Source: Sporosarcina sp. D27
GTDB taxonomy: Bacteria > Bacillota > Bacilli > Bacillales_A > Planococcaceae
Reading direction: 5' to 3'
NCBI RefSeq assembly: GCF_000586555.1
Contig: NZ_AZUC01000007.1
Span: forward strand, 27,563-91,562
DNA length: 64,000 nt
The notes under the pieces are model-generated. The model saw only the letters and a list, made by a program, of their open reading frames with translations, had not been told where the DNA came from and searched no databases. How positions within the stretch are numbered: position 1 is the stretch's first letter; each line of letters starts with the position of its first letter. Shown here piece after piece: positions 43,412 through 53,424 of the stretch. The translations under genes were made by a program, and so were the position numbers.

Positions 43412-43888
43412 TTAGTGTGTCATTTGAATTCGTTGTTTTCGGTGAAGACGTCGTGCTGGAGCAGTTTCAAACAATCGTTTTTCACCTTCGCTTTCTGGAA
43501 TCACGCTAGGTACAGGTGTTGGGCGATTATCAGGTCCGATTGCCACCATTGTCAAAAAAGATTCTGTTGTAAGTTTGCGTTCGTTCGTCAATAAGTTAGA
43601 TGAATGCACCATAACGAATACTTCCATTGACGTACGACCCGTTGAAGTGATATTTGCTTCTAGCTCTAATACATCTCCAACGACCGCAGAAGACAAAAAG
43701 TCCACTGAGTCTATTGATGCTGTTACGACTGGCGTTTGTGAATGTTTCATCGCCGAAATTGCTGCGATTTCATCTATATATGCGAGAACTTTACCACCAA
43801 AAATTGTTTCCATATGATTGGCGTCTGGAGGAAGTACCAGCTTTGTCTGAATTGTTCTCGATTCGCTCATTTTTCGTGATTCGATCAT
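43412..43888 (-). CDS. Hotdog-fold acyl-CoA thioesterase (YkhA-like)
   Basis: Hydrolyses acyl-CoA thioesters; 158 aa. Signature NHMETIFGGKVLAYIDEIAAISAMKH (about residues 20-45) with the catalytic Asn/Asp of the BFIT/YciA branch, then TASIDSVDFLSSAVVGD and the LTTESFLTMVAI strand. Start ATG 43888 behind AAGGAAAGGAAG; the frame is open for 22 more codons upstream without a ribosome site. Ends with a basic tail RKQRIQMTH. Separate transcript with its own terminator. Confidence 0.9.
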   Translation of the reverse strand: MIESRKMSESRTIQTKLVLPPDANHMETIFGGKVLAYIDEIAAISAMKHSQTPVVTASIDSVDFLSSAVVGDVLELEANITSTGRTSMEVFVMVHSSNLLTNERKLTTESFLTMVAIGPDNRPTPVPSVIPESEGEKRLFETAPARRLHRKQRIQMTH

Positions 43889-43954
43889 TTCTATCTTCCT
43901 TTCCTTGACCGCTGTCGGTGAGTACGCATTTATTATACACGTATGCAGGGTCAC

Positions 43955-44905
43955 TCACAGGATTCCTGATTCTTCACTATATCGGCGAACTGCACATAGT
44001 CGTTTAGCATAGGACGTTTCTGAGAGCACACACAATTCTATGGCACCCTTTTTGCTCGATGTCGCGTGAATCATCTGTCCCTCTCCATAGTAAAATCCAA
44101 CGTGGTCTACATAGCCCGATTCTTCATCTGCAAAAAACAATAGGTCTCCGCGCTTCCATGCATTCGGGTCACCTAATGGAATTCCTTCCCCTTCAACCGC
44201 TTGATCACTCGCATCTCTTGGGATGAACAGCCCGCATGCTTTAAACATGTTATATGTCAATCCGGAGCAATCATACCCATACGAAGACATACCACCCCAG
44301 AAATACGGCAAATCGAGAAACTCCACAGCCCGTTCCGCCGCTGATGCTGCCGCGTATTTTTTTAAATGATGAACAGACGTGGCCACACAAACGTCTTGCT
44401 TCCGCACAAGTCGGTCGCCGTCAGGAGTCTCAACGAAAACCCAGTCACCGTCTTCCTTGATCATTGGTAATATCGCATTGAACGGGACTACTAATTGTGC
44501 CGGAGTACCATCCAAATGCCACAGCTGGCATTTTGGTATATCCACCCGTACAACTCCTTCGGGATCGTTCAATGGTTGCGATTCCTTCAGTTGTGCGAGT
44601 GGAACCCACCCCGGATACCCACGATCATCTTTCGTAGAACGCTGCCAAACCGCAATGATGCTAGCCCAGCCGTTTCGGACAGATTCCACAATCACCGGCT
44701 CTCCGTAAACTAGCTGACTTTGAATTCGCTTCTCTTTACACAACGCAAAACGTTCTTCTAACGTCATCGCTGCAATCCATCTGTTCATACTTAGCGGATT
44801 CGCTATGCCTGCTTCATCCAGTTCTCTATAAGATTCAGGCGATGTCCAGATTGTAGCGACCGGTACTGCACATGAATACATTGACTGCATCTGCTCCATT
44901 GTCAT
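43955..44905 (-). CDS. NlpC/P60 peptidase of the YkfC type (gamma-D-glutamyl-L-diamino acid endopeptidase)
   Basis: Cytoplasmic murein-peptide recycling enzyme; no signal peptide is present. Two SH3b-like domains (about residues 10-80 and 110-175) precede the C40 catalytic domain: Cys in YGYDCSGLTYNMF (about 213) and His in DHVGFYYGEGQMIHA (about 267), with WGG upstream. By family it releases L-Ala-D-Glu from recycled peptides. It is 28 nt downstream of the LD-carboxypeptidase gene and should be co-transcribed. The partner epimerase YkfB is missing here. Confidence 0.88.
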   Translation of the reverse strand: MTMEQMQSMYSCAVPVATIWTSPESYRELDEAGIANPLSMNRWIAAMTLEERFALCKEKRIQSQLVYGEPVIVESVRNGWASIIAVWQRSTKDDRGYPGWVPLAQLKESQPLNDPEGVVRVDIPKCQLWHLDGTPAQLVVPFNAILPMIKEDGDWVFVETPDGDRLVRKQDVCVATSVHHLKKYAAASAAERAVEFLDLPYFWGGMSSYGYDCSGLTYNMFKACGLFIPRDASDQAVEGEGIPLGDPNAWKRGDLLFFADEESGYVDHVGFYYGEGQMIHATSSKKGAIELCVLSETSYAKRLCAVRRYSEESGIL

Positions 44906-44933
44906 CGATCCCCTTTCCTATTTGAACTGCTTC

Positions 44934-45854
44934 TCACTCGACGCCCGGTAAAATCGTCAATGTTTTCTGATCCGCGTCCAGTCGGGCGTTCGAGCCAAGT
45001 GGGACTGCAAAATGCGGTTCACAATGTCCAATCTTAAAACCACTCACAACTGGCTTCCCAAGATCCGCTGTATAGTGGCGTAATACCTCATCAAGCGTTA
45101 AAGAGATTTCCTTTTTCGGTTCCGCTTTTGCAAAGTCTCCAATGACGATACCTGCTGCATCCGAAAACTTACCCGCAAGTCGTAGCTGGTTCAACAAGTT
45201 ATCGACACGGTATGGTTCTTCTCCCACATCTTCAATAAGGAGCAGTTTACCTTTTGTATGAATCTCAAACTTCGTTCCTATGCTACTAGCAAGTAACGAT
45301 AAGTTCCCACCTGTCAACTCACCAGATGCAACACCAGGAGACAGTGTTTCTAGCGGACTAATCGCTTCAGAGTAATGCAATTCCATCGGTTCAAAAAGCT
45401 GTCGGAACATTTTTGCGGATAGGTCGTGAAACGTCTCTTTTCCTACACATGAGGCAAGCATCGGTCCGTGAAACGTTATAAGATCCGTATAGTTTGCGAT
45501 TGCTGTATGAAGGAAGGTAATGTCGCTGAAACCCCAAAACACTTTAGGATTCTCTTGAATGAGTTGGTAATCCATTCGATCTGCGAAACGCGCAGATCCG
45601 TAGCCTCCACCTGCACAGATAATACCTGCGATTTCCGGATCAGCGAACATCTCTTCTAAATCCGCCAGACGGCCGTCATCTGTTCCTGCAAGATATCCAT
45701 TGACGTCTTTCACGCGGCTCCCTAGTTTCCATTTCAATCCCAAACTTTCTAAAAATGCAAATGAACGGGTTAAACTTTCCTGATTGGGCGGACTTGCTGG
45801 TGCAACGATGCCTATCGTATCTCCGACCTTCAATCGTTTAGGTGCTAATTTCAA
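44934..45854 (-). CDS. LD-carboxypeptidase, peptidase family S66 (YkfA/LdcA-like)
   Basis: Removes the terminal D-amino acid from murein tetrapeptides. The 306-aa protein has the nucleophile loop ICAGGGYGSARFAD (Ser near 85-90), VFWGFSDITFLHTA, LLLIEDVGEEPYRVDN with the catalytic Glu, and GHCEPHFAVPLG with the catalytic His. Start is TTG 45854, 7 nt behind GGAGG; no other start fits. With the NlpC/P60 gene downstream it forms a two-gene peptidoglycan-recycling operon. Confidence 0.9.
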   Translation of the reverse strand: MKLAPKRLKVGDTIGIVAPASPPNQESLTRSFAFLESLGLKWKLGSRVKDVNGYLAGTDDGRLADLEEMFADPEIAGIICAGGGYGSARFADRMDYQLIQENPKVFWGFSDITFLHTAIANYTDLITFHGPMLASCVGKETFHDLSAKMFRQLFEPMELHYSEAISPLETLSPGVASGELTGGNLSLLASSIGTKFEIHTKGKLLLIEDVGEEPYRVDNLLNQLRLAGKFSDAAGIVIGDFAKAEPKKEISLTLDEVLRHYTADLGKPVVSGFKIGHCEPHFAVPLGSNARLDADQKTLTILPGVE

Positions 45855-45948
45855 CAGGTTTCCTCCTCATAATTTCTGCTATTTCCTTAAGTCTATCACA
45901 CAATGTACCGAGTGAAGTATGAGACCGATTTCCACATAAATCGTAAGC

Positions 45949-45979
45949 AAAAAACCCAGTAAATTAAGCTACTGGGTCT
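45949..45979 (-). terminator. Terminator of the DUF4003-like gene
   Basis: On the minus strand ACCCAGTA pairs with TACTGGGT, followed by TTTTTT. Confidence 0.85.
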
Positions 45980-45996
45980 GTTAGCTATGTAGTAAA

Positions 45997-46953
45997 TCAT
46001 GAGAGTGCTGATGTGGTTCTGGAGGCAATCGTTGCGATGGTTTCAGCCATGATGGCTTGCTGGATAAGAACACTCAATTCTTTTGAAAAACCATGGACTT
46101 CATTATCTTCCATCACTTGCTGCAAAAAATATCCAGAAGCAAATGAAAATGCCAACGTTTTATGCCACTTAAACAACTCTCCTTTAGCGATGAAGTTCGA
46201 GAATCCAATCAGCTCTTCAACTAGGTTGTCCTCACACCCCAGAATGGCTAAAAATCCTATGACTGGGTAGTGCATCGGTTTTAAATTGACACGCTTACGA
46301 ATATGGGACAACAGTTGCTCTGCACGAATCACTCTCTCATTTTTATATGAACAACAATCCATTGTTAATACTTGGGTTAGCCATTGGAGTTCATTACCTG
46401 ACTTAAACCCAACTTTGTTCAATTCGTCAAAATAACGACGCATGAGTGCGGCTTGTTCAACTGGATCGTTGTTTGCTTTGCCTAACAGCATCGCATATGA
46501 ATAATCCTCGTCTGAAGTCAGTAGAAAATGCTGTTTTTTCATGGCATCATATAACCGCTTCGCTTGTTTTGCTTCGGCTTTGAAGGTTGCGGGATCAGAT
46601 GTCATTAGCATAGCTGCTAAATAGGAATGCACGGTATTTTTAAACCCCGTCTTTCGAACGGTCTGTTGCTTCGTAAACAATAGCTGTACTGCGTCGTCCG
46701 CTGAAAGCGTGGGACTGTCCAAAAAAGAAGTGAGCATCGGTAAAAAATCCCCTTTGACTGGCGATAACCATCCACTCCGATTTTTTAATGCATCCATCGT
46801 GCGTAAAAAACTTTCTGGATTAAAGTCTTTTTGCGAGAGCACATAGTACACTGCAATCGTGAGAACTGTTTTTTCATCCACAGACCAACCTGCTAAAGAT
46901 GTCACTTTTTTATGTGTCCATTCCATTTCTGATTTAACGGTTTCCCAATCCAT
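45997..46953 (-). CDS. DUF4003-like helical protein
   Basis: 318 aa, all-helical, soluble, no signal peptide; function unknown. The pattern SVDEKTVLTIAVYYVLSQKDFNPESF, LKNRSGWLSPVKGDFLPMLTSFLD and GNELQWLTQVLTMD resembles DUF4003 proteins of Bacillales, some of which are called repeat-type helical proteins. GGAGG precedes the ATG. Alone on its transcript between ykfA-like and trpA. Confidence 0.75.
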   Translation of the reverse strand: MDWETVKSEMEWTHKKVTSLAGWSVDEKTVLTIAVYYVLSQKDFNPESFLRTMDALKNRSGWLSPVKGDFLPMLTSFLDSPTLSADDAVQLLFTKQQTVRKTGFKNTVHSYLAAMLMTSDPATFKAEAKQAKRLYDAMKKQHFLLTSDEDYSYAMLLGKANNDPVEQAALMRRYFDELNKVGFKSGNELQWLTQVLTMDCCSYKNERVIRAEQLLSHIRKRVNLKPMHYPVIGFLAILGCEDNLVEELIGFSNFIAKGELFKWHKTLAFSFASGYFLQQVMEDNEVHGFSKELSVLIQQAIMAETIATIASRTTSALS

Positions 46954-47052
46954 CCCGCATACCTCCTTTCATCATTTGTACGTTTTCTAGAGGAAAAAGT
47001 TTCAAGTTCATGCACAATTGACTAAATTTACTTATGCGGTAACAGGGTTATG

Positions 47053-47835
47053 TTACTGGCTAACCGCTGTTCGACCCGCTTTTATGAGGGTTTGTATCTT
47101 CTCTAAATTTTCTTCATGAAACGCCGTAACGATTGCACTTCCAACAATCACACCATCTGTAATCGCACTGAAATGACGAACTTGCTTAGACGTGGAGATT
47201 CCAAAACCAGCAAGCACAGGCACATTCGATACACTCCTCAAGTCCGATAAATGATCCATCAAATCCGAACGAAAGCTGCTCCTAACACCTGTAATCCCAT
47301 TCACTGTCACCGCATAGACAAAGCCTTCTGCATTCCGTGCAATTTTTTCAATACGCTCTGGAGAACTCGTCAACGAAATCAGGGGCACGAGTGCAATATC
47401 TTTACCAATGAGTGCGTTTGATAGCAATCCACGTTCCTCATGCGGCAGATCCGGGATGATTAATCCTTTAACCCCTGCTAGATCACAGTCCTCAACAAAT
47501 TCTAATACCCCATATGCTAGAACCGGATTTAAATATGTCATGACAACAAGAGGAATCGAATGTAACTGTGCTTGCAATTCACTCATCACTTTCCGTAACG
47601 TAACACCTCTTTTTATCGCCCGACTCCCAGCTTCCTGGATCACTTCTCCATCTGCAACTGGATCAGAAAAAGGGATGCCGATTTCAATTGCATCGGCTCC
47701 TGCTTCTTCGAGGAAAGAAATGCGTTCGTGTAGTACATCCAATCCGCCGTCCCCCGCCATCATGTAAGGGATGAACGCCGACTGACCTTCTTCATTCCGT
47801 TTAAGGATTGACGCCGTCAATGAAAAATTACTCAC
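47053..47835 (-). CDS. trpA: Tryptophan synthase alpha chain
   Basis: Cleaves indole-3-glycerol phosphate. The 260-aa TIM barrel has [28 protein letters not shown] (catalytic Glu and Asp region), [11 protein letters not shown] and the phosphate loop AGFGIST/VGSAIV. GTG start with a 4-nt overlap (GTGA) with trpB. Last gene of trpEDCFBA; I see no convincing terminator after it. Confidence 0.96.
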   Translation of the reverse strand: MSNFSLTASILKRNEEGQSAFIPYMMAGDGGLDVLHERISFLEEAGADAIEIGIPFSDPVADGEVIQEAGSRAIKRGVTLRKVMSELQAQLHSIPLVVMTYLNPVLAYGVLEFVEDCDLAGVKGLIIPDLPHEERGLLSNALIGKDIALVPLISLTSSPERIEKIARNAEGFVYAVTVNGITGVRSSFRSDLMDHLSDLRSVSNVPVLAGFGISTSKQVRHFSAITDGVIVGSAIVTAFHEENLEKIQTLIKAGRTAVSQ

Positions 47836-49028
47836 TGGACGCCACCTCCTAACGCATCCCGCACCGTCTGCATGTCTTTATCTCCTCTACCTGACAGACA
47901 AACAACAAGAATTTCATCGGGCTGCATCTCTTGTGCTAGATCGAAAGCAAAGTGAATCGCATGTGCACTTTCGAGTGCAGGAATGATCCCCTCTTTTTGA
48001 GCAAGCAACTGTACGCCTTCAAGCGCATCTGCATCTGTTGCAGACGTATAGTGCACCCGACCGATATCATGGAGATGACAATGTTCTGGACCGACCGCAG
48101 GGTAATCGAGCCCTGCAGAAATCGAATGTGCTTCTTGGATGAATCCGTCCTCATCTTGTAGCACGTACATATAAGCCCCGTGCAACACACCTTCTTTCGC
48201 TTCAGCAATGGCAGCTGCGTGCTTTCCAGTCGAAATCCCTCCGCCCGCTGCCTCTACGCCATACAAAGCGACGTTCTCATCTTCTACAAACGGATGGAAC
48301 ATCCCGATTGCATTACTCCCACCACCGATACAGGCAACAACTGCATCAGGAAGTCGCCCTTCTTTCTCTACAATCTGACGTTTCGTCTCTTGGCCGATCA
48401 CTTGCTGAAAATCCCGAACAATTTTAGGGAATGGATTAGGTCCAAGTGCAGAGCCGAGAATATAATGTGTGTCTTCCACATGTGCAACCCAGTATCGCAA
48501 AGCCTCATTAACTGCATCTTTCAGCGTGCCAGCACCTTTGTCGACCGACTCGACTCGCGTACCGAGCAGCTCCATACGAAATACATTCAATTCCTGACGA
48601 CGAATATCTTCTTTACCCATGAAGACTACACATTCCAATCCGAGTAATGCACACGCTGTAGCGGTTGCAACTCCGTGCTGACCTGCTCCCGTCTCTGCCA
48701 CAATTTTTCTTTTCCCCATACGTTTCGCAAGTAATGCTTGGCCGAGTGCGTTGTTGATCTTATGGGCACCTGTATGGTTCAAGTCTTCACGCTTCAAGTA
48801 AATTTTCGCACCGCCTGCAGCTTCTGTAAGACGTTCAGCAAAATATAGTGGATTTTCTCTTCCCACGAAATCTTTCAAATAACCATTCAATTGATCTATA
48901 AACTCTGGGTCTGCTAGTGCAGAATCATGCGCTTCCTCCAGTTCAGACAACGCTTCCATCAATGTCTCAGGCACGTACTGTCCACCAAATCTTCCATACC
49001 TTCCTTTACCCTCTACTGTCTGAATCAT
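47832..49028 (-). CDS. trpB: Tryptophan synthase beta chain
   Basis: PLP enzyme that joins indole and serine; about 398 aa. Seen: [16 protein letters not shown], the PLP lysine in [28 protein letters not shown] (the Trp[10 protein letters not shown] motif), [13 protein letters not shown] for phosphate binding, and GRGDKD at the end. ATG 49028 is 8 nt behind GAGGAG; the ATG at 49034, which overlaps trpF, is only 2 nt from it. Confidence 0.96.
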   Translation of the reverse strand: MIQTVEGKGRYGRFGGQYVPETLMEALSELEEAHDSALADPEFIDQLNGYLKDFVGRENPLYFAERLTEAAGGAKIYLKREDLNHTGAHKINNALGQALLAKRMGKRKIVAETGAGQHGVATATACALLGLECVVFMGKEDIRRQELNVFRMELLGTRVESVDKGAGTLKDAVNEALRYWVAHVEDTHYILGSALGPNPFPKIVRDFQQVIGQETKRQIVEKEGRLPDAVVACIGGGSNAIGMFHPFVEDENVALYGVEAAGGGISTGKHAAAIAEAKEGVLHGAYMYVLQDEDGFIQEAHSISAGLDYPAVGPEHCHLHDIGRVHYTSATDADALEGVQLLAQKEGIIPALESAHAIHFAFDLAQEMQPDEILVVCLSGRGDKDMQTVRDALGGGVQ

Positions 49029-49030
49029 GC

Positions 49031-49648
49031 TCATCTCTCCTCACTTTTCAGCTTAACCGTTTTGATAAATTCTCGGATTAGCTGCTCATCTTTTCTCTTC
49101 TCAATCTCAACACCACTCGAAACATCGACCATTACAGGATTTACTTGCCGAATCGCTTCACCTACATTTTCAGCATTCAAGCCTCCCGCTAATATGAATG
49201 GACGCTCCTGAAATCCTGCTTTACTCAAGATATCCCAGTTGAAAGTTTTTCCGCTCCCGCCTTTAAATTCTACGCCAGGTGCGTCAAACAATGGAGTTAC
49301 GTTAAAGGCAGACGCTTTCTGGACATCGTCAAAATCCTTAATTGAAAATGCCTTAAAGGCAGGAAGACCAACTTTTTCGATGAATTCCGGCGTTTCATCT
49401 CCGTGGTATTGCACAATGTCTAGTGGAACTGCTTCATAAATCGCTTGAATCTCCGACTTTTCAGCATTGACAAACACGCCTACTTTCAGTACGGATTGCG
49501 GGATGTGAATTGCCAGTTCTGCAGCCTTGTCTATAGATACTTGTCTGCGCGAAGGGGCGAAAACAAAACCAATAGCATCAGCACCTGCATCCACTGCCAC
49601 CCTCACATGTTGCGCTTCCATGAGTCCGCATATCTTTACCTTTGTCAT
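49031..49648 (-). CDS. trpF: Phosphoribosylanthranilate isomerase
   Basis: Amadori isomerase, 205 aa. N-terminal KVKICGLM with the catalytic Cys, [34 protein letters not shown], and [15 protein letters not shown] plus VDVSSGVE for phosphate binding. Starts with ATG in an ATGA overlap with trpC. TrpF is a separate gene here, not fused to TrpC. Confidence 0.96.
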   Translation of the reverse strand: MTKVKICGLMEAQHVRVAVDAGADAIGFVFAPSRRQVSIDKAAELAIHIPQSVLKVGVFVNAEKSEIQAIYEAVPLDIVQYHGDETPEFIEKVGLPAFKAFSIKDFDDVQKASAFNVTPLFDAPGVEFKGGSGKTFNWDILSKAGFQERPFILAGGLNAENVGEAIRQVNPVMVDVSSGVEIEKRKDEQLIREFIKTVKLKSEER

Positions 49649-50436
49649 TGCCCATTCACCTCGTGATCCACTTGAAGGGAGCGAATTGCCTGACCAGGCG
49701 ACTCACTTCTCATAAGGGTTTCACCGACCAACACAGCTGATGCACCTACTTTCGACACACGTTTTGCATCAGCTATCCCGCCGATTCCACTTTCACTGAT
49801 GAGGACTCGACCTGATTCAAACGGGAACAGAGAAGCGATTTCCTCAGTCTTATCAAGGTCAACTTGAAACGTCCGTAAATCTCTATTATTTACTCCAATC
49901 AGCTGTGCACCTGCTTCTAAAGCACGATTTAACTCGATTGCATCATGAACTTCGACCAACACTTCCAATCCAAGTGAGGTTGCATAGACATGCAGCGCTT
50001 TCAACTCCGCATCGGGCAGCGCTGCAACAATTAGCAATATAACGGATGCCCCTGCAGCTAGCGCACAATCGATTTGAATGGGATGAATGATGAAATCTTT
50101 ACAAAGAACCGGGATATGAACTGCTTCCACCACCATCTTCAAATCTTCAAATGACCCTTTGAAATATGGCGTATCTGTCAAAACAGAAACACATGCAGCG
50201 CCTGCTTGCTCATATATCTGGGCTTGTTGGACAGGGTTTACGGTTTCTTGAATAAGCCCTTTCGAGGGAGATGCCCGTTTTATTTCCGCAATTACTTGCA
50301 ACTGATTCGAGTTTTTAATGGTATCCATTAACGAGGGTCGAGCTACGATTGTTGGAGTTGGTCGAACAATCGGTTCTGCTAACAATCGAGAAACTTCTTG
50401 TTCCTTCTTTCGCAAAATATCATCCAAAATGGTCAT
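49645..50436 (-). CDS. trpC: Indole-3-glycerol phosphate synthase
   Basis: TIM barrel of 263 aa. Seen: VIAEIKRASPSKGLI with the two catalytic lysines' region, VSVLTDTPYFKGSFEDL, VLCKDFIIHPIQI (catalytic Lys), LVEVHDAIELNRAL, GVNNRDLRTFQVDL and ISESGIGG. Overlaps trpD by 4 nt and trpF by 4 nt. Confidence 0.97.
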   Translation of the reverse strand: MTILDDILRKKEQEVSRLLAEPIVRPTPTIVARPSLMDTIKNSNQLQVIAEIKRASPSKGLIQETVNPVQQAQIYEQAGAACVSVLTDTPYFKGSFEDLKMVVEAVHIPVLCKDFIIHPIQIDCALAAGASVILLIVAALPDAELKALHVYATSLGLEVLVEVHDAIELNRALEAGAQLIGVNNRDLRTFQVDLDKTEEIASLFPFESGRVLISESGIGGIADAKRVSKVGASAVLVGETLMRSESPGQAIRSLQVDHEVNGQ

Positions 50437-51464
50437 AACGCCACCACCCTATCAGAGCACTGTCCACAAAAGGCAGCCACTTCTTCCAATTTAAGTTTAG
50501 CTCTTCCTGTAAGAATGCTATCTTCTGCAAGTCGAACTCCCTCTTGAACGGTTTTAACGATACCTTCTGTAAATAATCCAATGCCTGCGTTGAGGGCAAC
50601 CGTATCGAACTGCGGCCCACGCTGCCCCTCCATAATTGAACGAATTATCGCAGCATTACACGTTGCATCGCCACCCCGGATTACTTCCAGACTAGCTGGC
50701 TGCAGCCCGACATCTTCGGCTGTTAACGTAAACGGAATTAGGTCGCCGCGATCTGCAAGGACGAGTGTATTTCTGCCTGCAAGCGTTGCTTCATCAGGAC
50801 CTCCTGCACCCGCAACAACTACAGCCCGCTTCCTCCCCAACATATTTAGAACAGATGCATACTCCATAACGAATTCCTTACGAGTAATGCCCGTGTATTG
50901 TGCATAAAGCGGAATGGGGTTTGTCAATGGACCGACTAGGTTAAAGATTGTTGGAGTGCCAATTTGTTTGCGTATCTCTCCAATCCGTTTCATCTTCGGA
51001 TGCACGTTCGGCGCGAATAGGAATGCAATGCCACACTGCTCCATCATGGCAGTTGTTTCTCCTACTGTAAGGTCATTTCGTATTCCCAGCTCTTCAAGTA
51101 CATCATGGCTTCCAGCAGCACTGGAGATCTTTCGGTTCCCGTGTTTTGCAACGCGGACTCCGGATGCCGCCATGACGAACGCTGATGCTGTACTGATATT
51201 GAAACTGTTTGAACCGTCTCCTCCTGTTCCGCAGTTATCAATATATGAGCCATTAGGAAATTCTGGGCGAATTGCATTGACAGACATTACAGAAGCTAAG
51301 GCCGCCACTTCATCTGCAGTTTCTCCCTTTTGTGCGAGAGATTTAAGAAAAGTGGCAATCTCCTTCTCATCTGTGCCGTCATTAAACAACAGACCCGCCG
51401 CACCTTCCATCTCCTGAAACGTAAAATTGCGCTTTGCTTGAACGGCTTGTATGTAGCTCTTCAT
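50433..51464 (-). CDS. trpD: Anthranilate phosphoribosyltransferase
   Basis: 343-aa phosphoribosyltransferase. The glycine-rich PRPP loop DNCGTGGDGSNSFNIST, KHGNRKISSAAGSHDVLEELG, and FLFAPNVHPKMKRIGEIRKQIGTPTIFNLVGPLTNP are all typical. AGAGGAGAG precedes the ATG. 54 nt downstream of trpE; no trpG domain is fused. Confidence 0.97.
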   Translation of the reverse strand: MKSYIQAVQAKRNFTFQEMEGAAGLLFNDGTDEKEIATFLKSLAQKGETADEVAALASVMSVNAIRPEFPNGSYIDNCGTGGDGSNSFNISTASAFVMAASGVRVAKHGNRKISSAAGSHDVLEELGIRNDLTVGETTAMMEQCGIAFLFAPNVHPKMKRIGEIRKQIGTPTIFNLVGPLTNPIPLYAQYTGITRKEFVMEYASVLNMLGRKRAVVVAGAGGPDEATLAGRNTLVLADRGDLIPFTLTAEDVGLQPASLEVIRGGDATCNAAIIRSIMEGQRGPQFDTVALNAGIGLFTEGIVKTVQEGVRLAEDSILTGRAKLKLEEVAAFCGQCSDRVVAL

Positions 51465-51518
51465 AACTAATCTCTCCTCTTCTCTACTGTTCTCGTCTCT
51501 TTTTTCGACCTAACTATT

Positions 51519-52895
51519 CTAGTGTTTTTCTTGCATTAGACCTGTCAGCGATTTAGCTTTATTAACTGTTTCCATAAATTCAGCATGTGGAGTTGAAGCT
51601 TCAACAATCCCTGCACCTGACTGGACACTTACAACACCATCTTTCACAACCATTGTACGGATTGTCAGGGCAAAATCGATATTACCGTTCAAGCCGATGT
51701 ATCCAATTGCTCCGCCGTAAATCCCTCTTGGCTCTGTCTCAATCTCATCAATCATCTTCATCGCTACTAGTTTTGGACTTCCAGTAACCGTTCCCGCTGG
51801 CAGACTCGTTCTTAAAGCATCCAGCGCATACACCCCTGGCGCAAGATCTCCTGCCACTTCGGATACAAGATGCATCACATGCTCATATCTCACCGTTTCT
51901 TGGTACGCAGTTACCTCTACACTAGCTGGAATACAGAACTGCTTCATTTCACTTGTACTTAACTCTACAAGCATGTCATGCTCTGCTAACTCTTTCGGAT
52001 CTGCACGCAATGATTGTTCCAGTTCATTGTCTTCTTTCACGGTAAGCCCGCGTTTACGTGTTCCTGCAATGGGATTCGTTTGGACACGATTCTCATGGAC
52101 ACGTACGAGACTCTCTGGAGATGCACCAATGACGATCGAATCATCAAATTCCATGTAATACATATATGGTGAAGGGTTCCGTTTCCTTAACAAACGATAC
52201 AGTTGGAAGGGATCGCCCTGAATGTCTGCTTCCAATTTTCGTGATAGGACGACTTGCTCCGCTTTTCCTGCCTGTATGTCATTGATTACTTGCTGTACGT
52301 TCGATTCAAATGACTGTTGAGATACAGCACTTCGATAGTCGGATACCGTCACCTCTGTTTCAACATCTGCAACACCTGTTAATAGCGTTGCAGCAAGTTC
52401 ATCCAAATCAGGTGCCTGATGAGTAGGATGAATTTCTGTATGCAGCAGTGTCACTTCCTCTGTCTGGTGGTCATATATGACGATCGTGTCATAAATATTA
52501 AAGGTTGCACTCGGGTATTCTCCGCTTGTTTCGTACTTCTCTTTGCTTCCCGCGTCATACCCGAAATAGCCTACCGCTCCGCCTGTAAATGGGAACTCAC
52601 TATCCTCCGTTATCCTGGGCATTAGCCGTTTCAATAGCGTAAACAACTCTCCTTCATGCACAAACGAAGAGCCATCCATATAATTGGTTTCTTCTACACC
52701 GTCCCGATGTCCTTTGTACGCTTTCAAAGGATTGGCTCCTATGAAGGAATACCGGCCATTTTGTGCATGCCCTGACGAACTTTCCAATAAAAACTTTTGT
52801 GTGCCCCGGAGTCTTCGAAAAAGCAAAGTAGGTGTTAAGGTTTCTCCATTAAACCGTTTAGCGGTTACTCGTAACCCTATTTTCTCAATTGTCAT
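51519..52895 (-). CDS. trpE: Anthranilate synthase component I
   Basis: Converts chorismate to anthranilate together with a glutamine amidotransferase. The 458-aa protein has LLESSSGHAQNGRYSFIG for Trp feedback (LLES), GGAVGYFGYD, IQAGKAEQVVLSRK, NPIAGTRKRG, LSTSEMKQF-type E-region, and GTVTGSPKLVAMKMIDEIE plus GAGIV. Start ATG 52895 behind GGGAG; an ATG 5 codons upstream lacks a ribosome site. No trpG follows, so the amidotransferase is probably the PabA/TrpG shared with folate synthesis elsewhere. Confidence 0.96.
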   Translation of the reverse strand: MTIEKIGLRVTAKRFNGETLTPTLLFRRLRGTQKFLLESSSGHAQNGRYSFIGANPLKAYKGHRDGVEETNYMDGSSFVHEGELFTLLKRLMPRITEDSEFPFTGGAVGYFGYDAGSKEKYETSGEYPSATFNIYDTIVIYDHQTEEVTLLHTEIHPTHQAPDLDELAATLLTGVADVETEVTVSDYRSAVSQQSFESNVQQVINDIQAGKAEQVVLSRKLEADIQGDPFQLYRLLRKRNPSPYMYYMEFDDSIVIGASPESLVRVHENRVQTNPIAGTRKRGLTVKEDNELEQSLRADPKELAEHDMLVELSTSEMKQFCIPASVEVTAYQETVRYEHVMHLVSEVAGDLAPGVYALDALRTSLPAGTVTGSPKLVAMKMIDEIETEPRGIYGGAIGYIGLNGNIDFALTIRTMVVKDGVVSVQSGAGIVEASTPHAEFMETVNKAKSLTGLMQEKH

Positions 52896-52933
52896 TCGGT
52901 TCTCTCCCATCTCGTATAAGTTCTCGAAAACGA

Positions 52934-52981
52934 CAAAAAGCCCCCTGCATCCAGACAGTTAAGTCCGGTTGCAGAGGACGG
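52934..52981 (-). terminator. T-box leader terminator
   Basis: On the minus strand CCTCTGCAACCGGAC pairs with GTCTGGATGCAGGGGG, followed by CTTTTTG. It competes with the antiterminator that includes the T-box. Confidence 0.88.
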
Positions 52982-53290
52982 AAAAATCCGCGTTGCCACC
53001 TCAATTGGAATACAGATGTATCCCCACTTCGTGTGCTTTAATCAGCACTTCCCATAACGCGGGAATGGCGTCCTTGAAAAAACCTTTAGAAGGTTTTTCA
53101 ATAGGCTCTCATAAGTCCATTCACATCACAAGACAGGTCGATTCTCACCAACCATCAACTCTCTGAATCTGTCTAATGTGATGCTACTCTTCTTATTTCA
53201 ATGATTTCTCAGCTATGCTCTTCTCTTCTCGTCTCATCTCTCCGTGGGCGGCGTCGCTCCCGACACCAACTACCCATCTGAAAGTTGTAT
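52934..53290 (-). promoter_or_regulatory. tRNA-Trp T-box leader of the trp operon
   Basis: On the minus strand the leader starts about 53287 and ends in the terminator at 52934-52981. The T-box bulge reads AGGTGGCAACGCGG; its UGGC (52995-52998) pairs with an acceptor end GCCA, fitting tRNA-Trp with discriminator G. Stem I has the arms CATCACA and TGTGATG, and the specifier codon TGG lies in GTGAATGGACTT (53117-53119). Uncharged tRNA-Trp should stabilise the antiterminator, so the operon reads through when Trp is short. Confidence 0.93.
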
Positions 53291-53293
53291 CCT

Positions 53294-53322
53294 ATCTTAC
53301 AACCTATCATTCCTTATGTCAA
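53294..53322 (-). promoter_or_regulatory. Promoter of the trp operon
   Basis: Minus strand TTGACA (53317-53322), 17-bp spacer, TAAGAT (53294-53299), directly upstream of the T-box leader. Confidence 0.75.
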
Positions 53323-53424
53323 TCATTATATTTTCTGAAAACTATATTTTGTTTTTGAAGCTTTGATTGGCAACTGAAAAGGAGCTACAATAAGAAAAAC
53401 AGTAATCAGACAAGGTGGGACCTC

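Noticed and set aside
48180..48647. 155-codon plus-strand ORF opposite trpB
   Set aside because: Antisense shadow of trpB, whose motifs are complete in its own frame.
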